Shown here one piece after another: positions 10,404-19,276 of a DNA stretch of 64,000 nucleotides (the stretch's first letter is position 1; the number at the start of each line of letters is the position of its first letter). Under the pieces are notes generated by a model. The model was not told the origin of the DNA and ran no database searches. It was given only the letters and a program-made list of their open reading frames with translations. Source of the DNA: Bog-756 sp963699345 (lineage in GTDB: Bacteria > Actinomycetota > Acidimicrobiia > Acidimicrobiales > RAAP-2); assembly GCA_963699345.1 (NCBI GenBank), contig CAVOTL010000001.1, positions 62,001-126,000 of the forward strand, read 5' to 3'. The translations under genes were made by a program, and so were the position numbers.

Positions 10404-12913
10404 CGGCCGGCCAGGAAGTGGTCGGCCGCGGTGGCCAGTCCGGTGCGGTCGATCTTGGATTCGTGACGCCGGTCGACGGGCAGCCGCCCGACCAGCACCG
10501 CGGCCACCGGGACGGCGGCGGCGGTGCGCACCGCAGTACGCAGCTCCCGGTCGGCGACCGCCAGGGAGCCGGGGCCGTCGACCACCATGCACACCACCTG
10601 GCCCCCGGGCGGTCCCACGCCGACCGCCGCCACCGGCACCCCGAGCGCCGTCCGGACCGGCTCCTCCAGGGCCACACTGGCCAACGGGCCGTGCGCGGTC
10701 TCGATCACGTGTCGGCGCCGTCCGAGGTGGAACACGAGGCCGCCCTCGAGGTAGCCGACGTCGCCCGTGCGGTGGTAGCGGACGCCGTCGTGCACGATCC
10801 AGGTGTCGGCGTCGGCCGTCCACGCCGCGTCGTAGCCGTCGAACATCCACGGGGCGTGCACCACCAGCTCGCCCCACCCACCGCCGTCCAGCGGGTGCCA
10901 CGGATCATCGAGTGGCGTCACCAGCACCGTGCACCCGGGCACGGGCCGCCCGGTGGAGTTGCCCCCGAGCGCCCCCACCGCCCCGGGCTCCGTCCCGTCG
11001 GTGACGGGCAGGCACTCGGTCATGCCCCACGGTGCCCGGACGTCGCCCCCGGTGACGTCGCGCACGCCCGACACGAGGTCGGGGGGGATGGGGGCCCCGG
11101 CCAGCATGACCAGCCCGATCGGGGCGGTGCGACCGGCGGCCGTGGCCACGATCCGGCGGGCGGAGGCGGGGGAGAGCCAGGCCACGGTCACCGATGCCCG
11201 GTGGGTGGCGGCGTGCAGTTCGTCGAAGCCGAGCGCCGAGGGCCGGTCGACGGGGAAGTCGGGCCGGACGCACGTCATCTGGAGCGACGGTGCCAGGAGC
11301 ATGAACGGTCCGAACGACGTGGTGAAGGCATCGCCCGGACGCATGCCGAAGAGGGGTCCGACCACGTCCCGCTGGGCGGCCAGGGCCCCGTGGGTGTAGC
11401 GGACCGCCTTGGCCGGTCCGGTGGCCCCCGAGGTGTGGACGACGGCGGCGACGTCGGTGGCGTGCAGGCGGACCGGTGTGAACGTGCCGCCACCCGAACC
11501 CTCCGGCTCGAGGGCCAGCACCCCCCGCCGACCGCGGCCGGGCGTCCGACCCACCGTCAGGCGCGTGGCGCCGGGGGCGAACCGCAGCGCGGTGGCAGCG
11601 GCGACGGTGGCCGCCGTGCCCACGACGAACCGGGGGGCCGCGGCCCGGACGAGGCCCCGCAGGCGGAGGAGGCCGGCCGAGGCGTCGGCCACCACCGGGA
11701 CCCCTCCGGCCTTCCAGACCGCCCCGGCGGCCACCAGCAGCTCGCAACTCGGCGGAACGAGCAGCGACACGCGGTCACCCGGTCGGAGTCCGGCGTCCTG
11801 CAGCGATCGGGCGCCGACCGAGGAGCGGACGTCGAGCGCAGCCCAGGAGAGGACTCCGTCCGGGCCGTCGTAGGCGGGGGTGGTGTCCTGGTGCCGCGGC
11901 CCGAGCGACGCGAGTACCGAGGTGAACGACTCCCGTCCGATCGGACCGGCCGTCGTCGGCCCCCCGCCGACCGCGGCACCGGGGGCCGTCCGGTCGCGAC
12001 GGGAGGCCAGCCATCTCGATACCACCGGGCCGATGGGGGCGTCCAGGGGGACCAGGTGGGCGGCGTCGGCGAAGCGTTCGACGTCGGCCCCGGGGATGCG
12101 CGCCCGCAGGTCGGCCAGGAACCGGTCGTGGAACACCGGGTCACGACCGCCCCACAGCAGCAGCGTCGGCCTCGGTCGTTCGTCGAGGACGGCGGCGCAC
12201 GTCGCCAGCGCCGCATGGGACGGATCGGCGGCCGTCAGGGGGATGTCCGCTACGAAGTCCCGGACGGCCTCGCGCCGGTCGGCCGTGCGGTACGGGGCCC
12301 GCAGCGCGGTTCGGTGCTCGGCCCCGGTCATTCGGGCCGTCCCCTCGACGAACGTGGGCGTGCGGCGGCAGCTGAGGTCCACCCACCGCCGGGCGGCCGC
12401 GATGAGGGGCGGCACCTCGACGTCGTCGGGCTTCGCCACCGCCGTGTTGGCCAGCACCAACGCCTCGACGTCGAGCGAACCCGACGCGCCCACCGCCACG
12501 GGTCCGCCCCAGTCGTGGGCCGCCAGCACGAGGGGGCCGTCGACCTCCTGGCGACAGAAGGCGACCAACTCGGCCACCCGTCCGGCGAGCCGCCGGGGTC
12601 GGCCCCGCTCGGACCAGCCCATTCCCGTCTGGTCGACGGCCACCACCCGCCACTCGGGGGAGAGGGTGGTGAGCAGGTCGCGCCACAGGTAGCCCCACGA
12701 CGGGTTCCCGTGTACGCACACCACCGTGCCCGCCGGACCGGGTCCGGTATCGAGGACGTGCCAGTCGACCGGGCGCCCGTCGGCCCCGTCGATCACCACC
12801 CGACGGGACCAGGCTGGGTCCAGTCCCCAGGAGGACAGCTGGTCGGGGGTGGGGGTCAGCGGGGTCGGAGGGGTCGTGGCCGGACCTCGCGAGGAGGTCG
12901 GGGACGGGTCCAC
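10400..12913 (-). CDS. oleBC: OleBC fusion: beta-lactone decarboxylase plus beta-lactone synthetase
   Basis: One 837-residue chain joins two olefin-pathway enzymes. The N-terminal 310 residues are an alpha/beta hydrolase of the haloalkane-dehalogenase type: HGNPSWGY (68-75), nucleophile Asp134 in AHDWGGP, and a late His in AAHLVPL. This matches OleB, which decarboxylates beta-lactones to alkenes. The remaining 500 residues are an acyl-CoA-synthetase-fold enzyme: P-loop HTSGATGPAKAVRYTHG, PWGMTECLP, and a C-terminal Lys in RRHESKIDR. This matches OleC, the ATP-dependent beta-lactone synthetase. The GTG at 12913 begins 5 bp after the oleA stop. OleBC fusions are known from actinobacteria such as Micrococcus. 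The frame is open further upstream, but that part is antisense-like shadow of oleA. Confidence 0.88.
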   Translation of the reverse strand: MDPSPTSSRGPATTPPTPLTPTPDQLSSWGLDPAWSRRVVIDGADGRPVDWHVLDTGPGPAGTVVCVHGNPSWGYLWRDLLTTLSPEWRVVAVDQTGMGWSERGRPRRLAGRVAELVAFCRQEVDGPLVLAAHDWGGPVAVGASGSLDVEALVLANTAVAKPDDVEVPPLIAAARRWVDLSCRRTPTFVEGTARMTGAEHRTALRAPYRTADRREAVRDFVADIPLTAADPSHAALATCAAVLDERPRPTLLLWGGRDPVFHDRFLADLRARIPGADVERFADAAHLVPLDAPIGPVVSRWLASRRDRTAPGAAVGGGPTTAGPIGRESFTSVLASLGPRHQDTTPAYDGPDGVLSWAALDVRSSVGARSLQDAGLRPGDRVSLLVPPSCELLVAAGAVWKAGGVPVVADASAGLLRLRGLVRAAAPRFVVGTAATVAAATALRFAPGATRLTVGRTPGRGRRGVLALEPEGSGGGTFTPVRLHATDVAAVVHTSGATGPAKAVRYTHGALAAQRDVVGPLFGMRPGDAFTTSFGPFMLLAPSLQMTCVRPDFPVDRPSALGFDELHAATHRASVTVAWLSPASARRIVATAAGRTAPIGLVMLAGAPIPPDLVSGVRDVTGGDVRAPWGMTECLPVTDGTEPGAVGALGGNSTGRPVPGCTVLVTPLDDPWHPLDGGGWGELVVHAPWMFDGYDAAWTADADTWIVHDGVRYHRTGDVGYLEGGLVFHLGRRRHVIETAHGPLASVALEEPVRTALGVPVAAVGVGPPGGQVVCMVVDGPGSLAVADRELRTAVRTAAAVPVAAVLVGRLPVDRRHESKIDRTGLATAADHFLAGR

Positions 12914-12918
12914 CGCCG

Positions 12919-13938
12919 CTACCAGAGCAGCTCGGCGGCGGCGCAGTTGAGTCCCGAGCCGATCCCCATCAACAGGACCCGTTCGCCCGGCTCGATCCCG
13001 TCGGCCACGGTCGACAGCGTGTAGGGCACGGCGGCGGGGCCCATGTTGCCGAATCGGGGATAGGTGAGCGGCACGAGGCCCATGTCGACGTCGAGCAGTT
13101 CGCAGAGCCGGCGGGTGTGGACGGCCGACACCTGGTGCATGACGTAGCGGTCGCAGTTCGACCACTCCCATCCGGCCTCGAGGGACGCGGCAAATGCCTC
13201 CTTGGCCAGGGCCAGGCCGTTCTCGAGGAGGGCGGCGGTGTCGGTCCGCATCGTGTCGAGGTCGCCCACGCAGAGGTCGTAGCTTTCCGTCGCCGCCCGG
13301 GAGATCCCGCCGAGGAAGCGGTGGGCGCCCTCGCGGGGTCCTCCCATGACCATGGCCGCGGCCCCCGATCCCAGGGTCAGGGAGGCGAACTGGTCGAAGA
13401 CGTCCACGGCCGTGGCCGTGGGCTGTCGGAGGCGCTCGATGGTGGCGAGCTGGGTGTGCCGGCTGCCCTCGCCGTCGACGATCAGCACCGTGGAGGCCTG
13501 GCCCGTCTCGATGGCCATGGCCCCGATCTGCATGGCGTTGACGAAGCCCAGGCAGGCGTTGCCGAGGTCGTAATTGATGCACTCGGGGCCGAGGTCGAGG
13601 TGATGGTGGACCGCGCAGGCCACGCTCGGTTCGAGGTGGTGCTTGCAGACCGATGTCGAGATGAGGAGGTCGACGTCGGCGGGGAGCACGTCGGCGAGTT
13701 CCAGGGCCCGTCGACCGGCCTTGGCCGCCGCCTCGTCGAAGGTGACCTCCTCGGGCCACCACCGTCGCTCGACGATGCCCGCCACCGAAGCGAGCAGTCC
13801 CGGTCGGATCTCACAGCGCTCGAACGTCTCGGCCAGCTGCTCGTCGATCCACGCCGAGGTCACGACCTCGGGGGCTTCGGCGTGACCCACGCTCCAGATG
13901 GTCGGACGCGTGAATTGGGTGGGGGCGCTCACCGGCAC
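12919..13938 (-). CDS. oleA: OleA-type thiolase (acyl-CoA head-to-head condensation)
   Basis: A 339-residue FabH-like thiolase that joins two fatty acyl-CoAs to a 2-alkyl-3-ketoacid, the first step of long-chain olefin synthesis. The nucleophile is Cys129 in NACLGF. Glu103 lies 26 residues before it, the same distance as the catalytic Glu117/Cys143 pair of Xanthomonas OleA as I recall it. His268 (MHQVSAVH) and Asn298 (RFGNMG) complete the active site. The frame starts at GTG 13938, with a second GTG six bases on. It heads the operon oleA-oleBC-oleD, with a 5-bp gap and a 4-bp overlap between genes. A plain 3-oxoacyl-ACP synthase III is the alternative; the context argues against it. Confidence 0.9.
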   Translation of the reverse strand: MPVSAPTQFTRPTIWSVGHAEAPEVVTSAWIDEQLAETFERCEIRPGLLASVAGIVERRWWPEEVTFDEAAAKAGRRALELADVLPADVDLLISTSVCKHHLEPSVACAVHHHLDLGPECINYDLGNACLGFVNAMQIGAMAIETGQASTVLIVDGEGSRHTQLATIERLRQPTATAVDVFDQFASLTLGSGAAAMVMGGPREGAHRFLGGISRAATESYDLCVGDLDTMRTDTAALLENGLALAKEAFAASLEAGWEWSNCDRYVMHQVSAVHTRRLCELLDVDMGLVPLTYPRFGNMGPAAVPYTLSTVADGIEPGERVLLMGIGSGLNCAAAELLW

Positions 13939-14067
13939 AGGTTACGACCTCGAGGGGCACTCCCGGAGCCGGAGCCGACCCGTGTCGCCGGACCGGGCCC
14001 CGGGGCCGCGTATGCGCTGTTGACACCCGGGTTGCATGGCGGCTCCCCCGGGTGGGGCCGCTCGTCC

Positions 14068-14595
14068 CTAGGCGGGAAGGGTCGTCGTGGTCGTCGTCGT
14101 GGTCGTGCTCGGTGCCGAGGTCGTCGTGGTCGTCGACGATCCCGACGGCCGGGTCGTGGTCGTCGACGAGGATCCCGTGGTGCTCGTCGTCGTGGTCGAC
14201 GACGAGGGGCAGATCCTCTTCCCGGCTCGTACGTCGGTGATGGCCTGGCTGGCCGTCGCGGCTCCGTAGATCCCGTCGACCGTGAGTCCCGTGGCCGACT
14301 GGAAGTTCCTGATGGCCTGTGCGGTGGCCGGGCCCTGGATGCCATCGAGCTGACCCTTGTAGCAGCCCAGCTCGGCGAGCGAGATCTGGAGGGCCCTGAC
14401 CTTGGCCTTCAGGGCCGCCGAGACGGTCGTGGTGGTCGTCGCGGCCGTCGTCGTGGTCGTGGCGGAGGAGTTCGACGACGAACAGCCGGCGGCGGCCAAC
14501 GGCACGGACAGCGCGATCCCCACCAGCGCCACCCGCGCCGGCAAGCGCCGGTGAACGCGGTGGACGGTGGGTGGGGCGTTGCCGGTGAGGCTCAT
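14068..14595 (-). CDS. Thr-rich lipoprotein with peptidoglycan-binding domain
   Basis: A 175-residue exported protein. After a basic start there is a hydrophobic segment ending in the lipobox LAAAGC, so it should be a lipid-anchored envelope protein. Low-complexity Thr/Ser linkers flank a single peptidoglycan-binding_1-type domain (about 60-125: LQISLAELGCYKGQLDGIQG then AIRNFQSATGLTVDGIYG). The C-terminus is an almost pure Ser/Thr tail encoded by repetitive GTCGTGGTC-type codons. The ATG at 14595 has CAGGAGCCC upstream. It lies behind the ole operon promoter region, transcribed in the same direction as oleA, and is divergent from the membrane protein gene at 14791. Confidence 0.83.
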   Translation of the reverse strand: MSLTGNAPPTVHRVHRRLPARVALVGIALSVPLAAAGCSSSNSSATTTTTAATTTTTVSAALKAKVRALQISLAELGCYKGQLDGIQGPATAQAIRNFQSATGLTVDGIYGAATASQAITDVRAGKRICPSSSTTTTSTTGSSSTTTTRPSGSSTTTTTSAPSTTTTTTTTTLPA

Positions 14596-14790
14596 GGTGG
14601 GCTCCTGGCGGATCGAGGGATCGGGTGGGTCGGGGGTGACGCGGAGCCGTGGGTCCCGTCGTGCCCGCCGGTTCCGCCGATCGGGGCCCAGCGTACTTCC
14701 CGGCCGCCCGCGGAGCGCGGCCACCGACACGCCCGGCTGCGGCCCGGCGACCGTCCCGGGACGGCGGGAGCCGTGTGGAATGATCGCGGC

Positions 14791-16359
14791 GTGGCGGACG
14801 TGGCTACCCGTAGGGGGGAGCACCCGGCCGGCCGGGTGCCGAAACCCGCCGGCGGGTCCGACACCGCCCGACGGTGGTCGTTGCGGGTGGGACTCGCCCT
14901 CCTCGGCCTTCAGGGTCTGTTCCTGATCGGTCTGTCGGTCGACCTGTACCGGCGTTTCACCCTCGGCATCGATTTCGGGATCTTCGACCAGGCCTGGTCC
15001 CGGATCGGCTCGGGGCACCTCGACCCCACCTCGACCATCAACGGGTTCCCCTACGTGAAGAGCCACTTCGAACTGCTGATGTGGCCCCTGGCCCTTCTGT
15101 ACCCGTTGTTCCATTCGGGCATCGTGCTGCTGGTCGTCCAGGACGCCGCCCTGACGGCCACGGGGGTCGTCGTCCTCCTGTGGGTGTCCGCGCTGACACG
15201 GCGATCGGGCGCGGCGCCGGCGTGGACGGTGGCCGTCACCGCCGGAACCGTCGCACTGCTGTTGGTCGATCCCGTCGTCTACGGCACCGCCGCCGAAGAC
15301 TTCCATTTCGAGCCCCTGGCGATGGTCTTCGTGGTACTGGCCGCCTACGACCTCTGGTCCGGACGGACCACGAGGATGTGGGTGTGGGCCGCCCTCTGTC
15401 TGTCGTGCGGCGACGTCGGCGGCCTGTACCTGGTGGGACTGGGTCTGACGGGCGTGGTCGCGGCCCGGGGGAACCGGCTCCGGGCGCTCCTCCTCCTGGT
15501 GGTGGGCGCGGGCTGGATCACCTTCATCTCCGCACTCGGCGCCAACCTGGGCTCCGATGTCACGACGGGCTACGCCTACCTGGCCGGGCGCTCCACCCTG
15601 CCCGACGGTGCCCGGGGCCTGGTGCTGGCGGCCCGGGGCATCGCCGGCCATCCGGGCCGCGCCTGGCACGTGGCCTGGCCCCGCCGGGACGAGGTGATCG
15701 TCTACCTGAGGTCCGGCGGGGGCTTCGGATTCTTCACCCCCTGGGGATTCGGCGTGCCCCTGGTCGTCCTGGGGTCGTCCGCACTGCAGCGGACCTCGGT
15801 CTACATCGGCATCCGATTCCAGAACGTGGTCGTCGTCCCCTTCGTGACCTTCGGCACGGCGTGGCTGGTGGTCCGGATCGCCACGAGGTGGCGGGTCTGG
15901 CCGGCCGCGGTGGTGGCCGCGGTGGTGGGTGTGACGGCCCTCGTCGCCGGCGGCGTCGAGGCCGCCCGGCAGCTTCCGGCCGCGTTCACCGCCAACGCCG
16001 CGGACGGGATCGTCCCCGGCGACCGGGCGGCGGCCCTCCGCCGGGCGTTGGACGCCGTTCCGCCCGGCGGTGAGGCGATCGTGTCGGTGCCGGTCATGGG
16101 GCGCTTCGCCCAGCGGGAGTACGTCTACGCGGCCATCGACCCGGCGTTGCACTCCTCGCCACCGCTTCCCGTCCACGCCGGCACCGTGGTGGTCGTCATC
16201 GACGGGGACGACGATCCCCAGGGTCTACCTCCGGCCGTCGCCAACCGCCTGCGGGCCGAACTGGTGGCCCGCAGGGGCCGGGTGGTCGTCGACAGCCACG
16301 GCATCCTGGCCGTCGTGTGGCACCCGCCCCCGGGGACGACGGACCTGCCACTGCCCTGA
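14791..16359 (+). CDS. DUF2079-type polytopic membrane protein
   Basis: An integral membrane protein of 522 residues with many hydrophobic segments. The N-terminal part carries the DUF2079 hallmarks FGIFDQAW and an aromatic loop with YVKSHFELL, followed by LLYPLF. Members of this family resemble glycosyltransferase-C-type proteins, but no reaction is established, and I infer none. I chose the GTG at 14791. No ribosome site is visible, and an AATGAT box ends 8 nt upstream, compatible with a leaderless mRNA. The C-terminal 120 residues look extracytoplasmic or peripheral (YVYAAIDPALHSS). The gene stands alone between the lipoprotein and a transporter gene. Confidence 0.78.
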   Translation: MADVATRRGEHPAGRVPKPAGGSDTARRWSLRVGLALLGLQGLFLIGLSVDLYRRFTLGIDFGIFDQAWSRIGSGHLDPTSTINGFPYVKSHFELLMWPLALLYPLFHSGIVLLVVQDAALTATGVVVLLWVSALTRRSGAAPAWTVAVTAGTVALLLVDPVVYGTAAEDFHFEPLAMVFVVLAAYDLWSGRTTRMWVWAALCLSCGDVGGLYLVGLGLTGVVAARGNRLRALLLLVVGAGWITFISALGANLGSDVTTGYAYLAGRSTLPDGARGLVLAARGIAGHPGRAWHVAWPRRDEVIVYLRSGGGFGFFTPWGFGVPLVVLGSSALQRTSVYIGIRFQNVVVVPFVTFGTAWLVVRIATRWRVWPAAVVAAVVGVTALVAGGVEAARQLPAAFTANAADGIVPGDRAAALRRALDAVPPGGEAIVSVPVMGRFAQREYVYAAIDPALHSSPPLPVHAGTVVVVIDGDDDPQGLPPAVANRLRAELVARRGRVVVDSHGILAVVWHPPPGTTDLPLP

Positions 16360-16493
16360 CCCGTGGGACGGCGGCCCGACCACCTGCCGTCAACCTGTGG
16401 ACCGAGGCGCTCCAGAATGGGACTCGGGTGCCCGCCACCTGCGAGACTCCCTGAGCTGGTGGATGCCCACTCGGACGACCGGGAGGTGGTGAC

Positions 16494-17417
16494 GTGATCG
16501 CAGTCTGCTTCGCACTGCTCGGCGCGTTCAGCCAGGCCCTCGCCTCCGTGCTCCACCGGCTGACGAACGTGACCGCCCGGGACGACAACCGGTCGATCGT
16601 GCAGTCGACCCTCTACCTCCTGCGCCAGCCGCTCTGGCTGCTCGGCATCGTGTCGATGGGGGCCACGTTCGTCTTCACCGCGACTGCCCTCTACTTCGGC
16701 CAGCTGGCCACCGTCCAGCCCATCCTCGTGACCGAGCTGATCTTCACGTTGGCGCTGCGGACGTTGTGGCTGCACGATGAGATCGCCGCCCGGACGTGGG
16801 GGGCGGCGGTACTGCTGTGCGCCGGTCTGTTCGGATTCCTGATGATCGCCCGGCCCCAGGAGGGACACGGACATCCCTCGGCCGGGCAGTGGATCGTGGC
16901 CGTCGGGGCCCGCATGGCCGTCGTCGGGATCCTGGTGCTACTCAGTCGTTGGGGGTCGCCGGCCCGCCGCGCCGCCCTACTCGGTGCTTCGGCCGCGCTG
17001 GTCTGGGCCATCGACGCCGCGTTCGTGAAGGCGACCACGGACACCCTGGCCTCCGACGGGTGGAGCGGGGTGCTACTCCACTGGCCCGTCTATGCCGCGG
17101 TGGTGAGCGGCGTGGGGGGCACCTTCCTGCTCGAGGCGGCCTTCGCCGCCGGACCGCTGGCCGCCTCGCAGTCGGCGCTCCTGATCGTCGACCCGATGGC
17201 CAGTATCGCCATGGGCCTCCAGCTGTTCGGCGAGCAGCTGACGCACACGCCGGCCGCCATCGCCCTGCAGGTGGTCAGCCTGATCGTGATGTTCGGGGGA
17301 GTGGTGCTGCTCTCCGTCTGGGCGCCGCCGACCATGGAGGGACGGACCCGGCGCCCACCACGGGTGGTTCCCCCCCTGGGTGCGGTGCCCCTCGAGAGGG
17401 ACACCGGACCCACGTAG
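16494..17417 (+). CDS. DMT/EamA-like integral membrane transporter
   Basis: A 307-residue protein with about nine or ten hydrophobic helices, typical of the drug/metabolite transporter superfamily. The N-terminus (FALLGAFSQALASVLHRL) and the internal LLWPVY/GGTFLLEAAF segments suggest two related halves. The substrate cannot be read from the sequence. The GTG at 16494 follows GGGAGG. A proline/arginine-rich cytosolic tail ends the protein. It is the next gene after DUF2079, with a 134-bp gap, and may be transcribed separately. Confidence 0.75.
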   Translation: MIAVCFALLGAFSQALASVLHRLTNVTARDDNRSIVQSTLYLLRQPLWLLGIVSMGATFVFTATALYFGQLATVQPILVTELIFTLALRTLWLHDEIAARTWGAAVLLCAGLFGFLMIARPQEGHGHPSAGQWIVAVGARMAVVGILVLLSRWGSPARRAALLGASAALVWAIDAAFVKATTDTLASDGWSGVLLHWPVYAAVVSGVGGTFLLEAAFAAGPLAASQSALLIVDPMASIAMGLQLFGEQLTHTPAAIALQVVSLIVMFGGVVLLSVWAPPTMEGRTRRPPRVVPPLGAVPLERDTGPT

Positions 17418-17497
17418 GGCCATCGGCACCCGGAGCACGCCGATCGGATCGCCTCGCCGGCCATGCGGACGACCGCTCGCCGAGGGAAGATGACCGA

Positions 17498-17964
17498 ATG
17501 CAGATCCGGGTGGTCCGATCCGAGGACGTCGATGTGGTGTGCGAACTCCGGTGCGCGTTCATGGCTGAGTTCCGGGGCGACTCGGTCGGATTCACCCCCG
17601 GCTTCCACGAGGCGACCCGCCGGTTCGTGGGCCGGTCCACGCGGACGGCACCATGGTCTCGTGGCTGGCCGAGGCGGACGATGCCCCGGTGGGACTGGTC
17701 TCGGTCGTCGTCCACGAGGTGCCGCCCCGACCGGACGATGTCCGCACGCGTGAGGGACTGGTCGTGAACATGTTCGTCCGCACCGCCCATCGCCGGCAGG
17801 GGATCGGTCGCCTGCTCCTCGGGGCCTGTCTCCGCGGCGCCCGCGGGCTGGGCCTGCGCCGGCTGAACCTCTATGCCACCCCTGACGGGAGACCGTTGTA
17901 CGCCGACCGGGGATTCGTCACCCGGGACAACTGGATGGTCCTCGACGTCGCGCCCGATCGATAG
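17498..17964 (+). CDS. GNAT-family N-acetyltransferase, frameshifted
   Basis: A GCN5-related acetyltransferase of about 155 residues. The N-terminal part starts at ATG 17498 behind GAGGGA and reads MQIRVVRSEDVDVVCELR. At about 17635 one base appears to be missing; the protein then continues in another frame (VSWLAEADDAPVGLVSVVVHE) to the TAG at 17964. The acetyl-CoA loop RRQGIGRLLLG and the C-terminal LYATPDGRPLYADRGF are intact. The substrate is unknown. Both parts read as sound protein, so a sequencing error is likely; if real, only a truncated protein would be made. Confidence 0.8.
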
Positions 17965-18058
17965 GGCGTCGCCGGCGGACACGCCGCCGGGCCGTGGCGG
18001 AGCCGGGGTACAGTCGATCGCGTTCAGGCCTCGCCAAGGACCTGCAGAGGAGACCGTC

Positions 18059-18415
18059 GTGGACACAGGTGAACCGATCTCGTACCTCGCCCTCGAGAAC
18101 GGGACCCCGGTGGTCAGTGCCACCGGCACCGAGTTCGGGACGGTCGTCCACGTCCTGCAGATTCCCCAGCTCGACGAGTTCGACGGGATCGTGGTCGGAA
18201 CCAAGCACGGCCACCGTTTCGTCGACCGGGACGCCATGGCCGAGATCACGACGTCGAGTGTCCGCTGTGACCTGACCGACGAGCAGGCCGCCGCGCTGCC
18301 GGCGCCGGACGGTCCCCCGGTCCTCCACCTGGACGTGGAGTATGACGAGGGGTCCTCCCTCAGCGCCCGGTTCGCCCGACTCTTCCGGCGACCCCACTGG
18401 AAGGAACTCAAGTAG
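18059..18415 (+). CDS. Small PRC-barrel-like hypothetical protein
   Basis: A 118-residue cytosolic protein. The GTG at 18059 follows a strong AGAGGAGA site, and a TACAGT box (18009-18014) could be its -10. The N-terminal half (PVVSATGTEFGTVVHVLQIPQLDEFDGIVV) has the alternating beta-strand pattern and G-x-V-x-x-V turns of PRC-barrel domains, which often bind other proteins or RNA. The C-terminus is basic (ARFARLFRRPHWKELK). I recognise no specific family, and the role is unknown. It follows the GNAT gene by 94 bp. Confidence 0.65.
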   Translation: MDTGEPISYLALENGTPVVSATGTEFGTVVHVLQIPQLDEFDGIVVGTKHGHRFVDRDAMAEITTSSVRCDLTDEQAAALPAPDGPPVLHLDVEYDEGSSLSARFARLFRRPHWKELK

Positions 18416-18454
18416 GTCGCATCCCGGCGGGACGGCCGAAGGGACGCGGTCGGT

Positions 18455-18719
18455 TCAGGCGGCCGCACTCCTCCACTCGATGAGAGGCGGGCGGACCGCG
18501 GCGCACGTCGGATAGCCCTTCCCGTCGGTGAGACCCAGGTTACGCCTCGAGTTCCCAGCTGACGGCGTCCAGTCCGCGTGTGGACCCGACCCATGCCAGC
18601 TCGGCCGGTCTGTTCTTGGCCTCCACGCCGGCGTGGATTCCGTGGTGGTCGTCCGGGCGATCGAGGGATGGCCCGCAGGAGGTGCCGGGGAGGTCGTGCG
18701 CCTCGATGCGGATGAGCAT
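18455..18719 (-). pseudogene. DUF5990 gene with internal deletion
   Basis: The ATG at 18719 opens a protein whose first 60 residues look like DUF5990 (MLIRIEAHDLPGTSCGP, then HHGIHAGVEAKNRPAEL and AVSWELEA). It stops at TAA 18542-18540. Immediately afterwards, one frame over, comes what looks like the family C-terminus, LGLTDGKGYPTCAAVRPPLIEW, ending at 18455. The middle of the domain, which in intact members is roughly 60-70 residues, is absent. The simplest reading is a deletion that joined the two ends out of frame. The family assignment is from memory of its motifs. Confidence 0.6.
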
Positions 18720-18970
18720 CCCACCACTATGGATCGCATTCAGGCGCTCATCGATCCCGCGACCAGAGCAGCATCGGGACCTTCGACCGGCCGGGTTCGT
18801 CCCCTCCACCAGCGAGGCGACCTCCGACCGGTGGCATGGCGGCGCTGTGCCCTCCGCCCGCGTCGCCCGCTGGCGCACGCGGACGGTGTCGGTCACCCGT
18901 TGCCCATCCCGACCGGGACGACTGTCCGGGGGGACGGTCGTCGGCGGACCGGATCCGGTGAGCAGGAGCC
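18720..18970. other. No gene seen
   Basis: The frames open in this stretch have the Arg/Pro-rich composition of shadow ORFs. No ribosome site, RNA gene or strong hairpin was recognised. It is flanked by the 5' end of the DUF5990 remnant and the 3' end of a small basic-protein gene, both on the minus strand. Confidence 0.4.
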
Positions 18971-19084
18971 TCAGCGAACCAGAGGCTTGTGGGCCTGGAC
19001 CTTGTCCTTCTTGGCCTGGCGCTTCTCTTTGAGCGTCTTGCCGGACTTCTTCGAGGCGGTCTTGCGGGGAGACTTGTCGGTCAT
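18971..19084 (-). CDS. Small lysine-rich protein (37 residues)
   Basis: A very short basic protein starting with TDKSPRKTASKKSGKTLK after Met and ending in PLVR. About a third of the residues are Lys or Arg, and it should be largely helical or disordered. Short proteins of this pattern (SDKSPRQxxSKKSGKxxKEKR) are common in actinobacteria, but no function is established to my knowledge. The ATG at 19084 is preceded by a strong GGGAAGGGGG site, which supports real translation. Nucleic-acid binding is a guess from charge only. Confidence 0.7.
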   Translation of the reverse strand: MTDKSPRKTASKKSGKTLKEKRQAKKDKVQAHKPLVR

Positions 19085-19240
19085 GTCAGCCCCCTTCCCT
19101 GTAACGACCGTACTCCTTTTCCCGTCGGCCCCCATCCGACCGCTGGGGGGTGGTCCGTGCGACCCGATGGTCGCGGGGTACTTCCCGCCGGACGGCGGGA
19201 CGCCATTGTCCCGAGTCGTTCCCGGACGGTCCTCCGCCTC

Positions 19241-19270
19241 TTGAGGTCGGAAGCGCTCCGGTGCCATGCT
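19241..19270 (+). promoter_or_regulatory. Leaderless-type promoter of the small membrane protein
   Basis: TTGAGG (19241-19246) and CATGCT (19265-19270) are spaced 18 nt apart, and the -10 candidate ends 6 nt before the ATG at 19277. No ribosome site is present. Confidence 0.4.
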
Positions 19271-19276
19271 CGGTCC

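Noticed and set aside
12914..13762. Upstream extension of the oleBC frame into oleA
   Set aside because: The extension reads as Arg/His/Pro-rich shadow of oleA; the GTG at 12913, 5 bp after the oleA stop, gives a normal OleB N-terminus.
14101..14215. Repetitive GTCGTGGTC-type sequence as a possible CRISPR or satellite array
   Set aside because: It encodes the Thr-rich tail of the lipoprotein on the minus strand; there are no spacers or regular repeats.
14596..16176. Upstream extension of the peptidoglycan-binding lipoprotein frame to 702 codons
   Set aside because: The added part is antisense to the DUF2079 gene and lacks protein character; the ATG at 14595 starts a good lipoprotein signal with a ribosome site.
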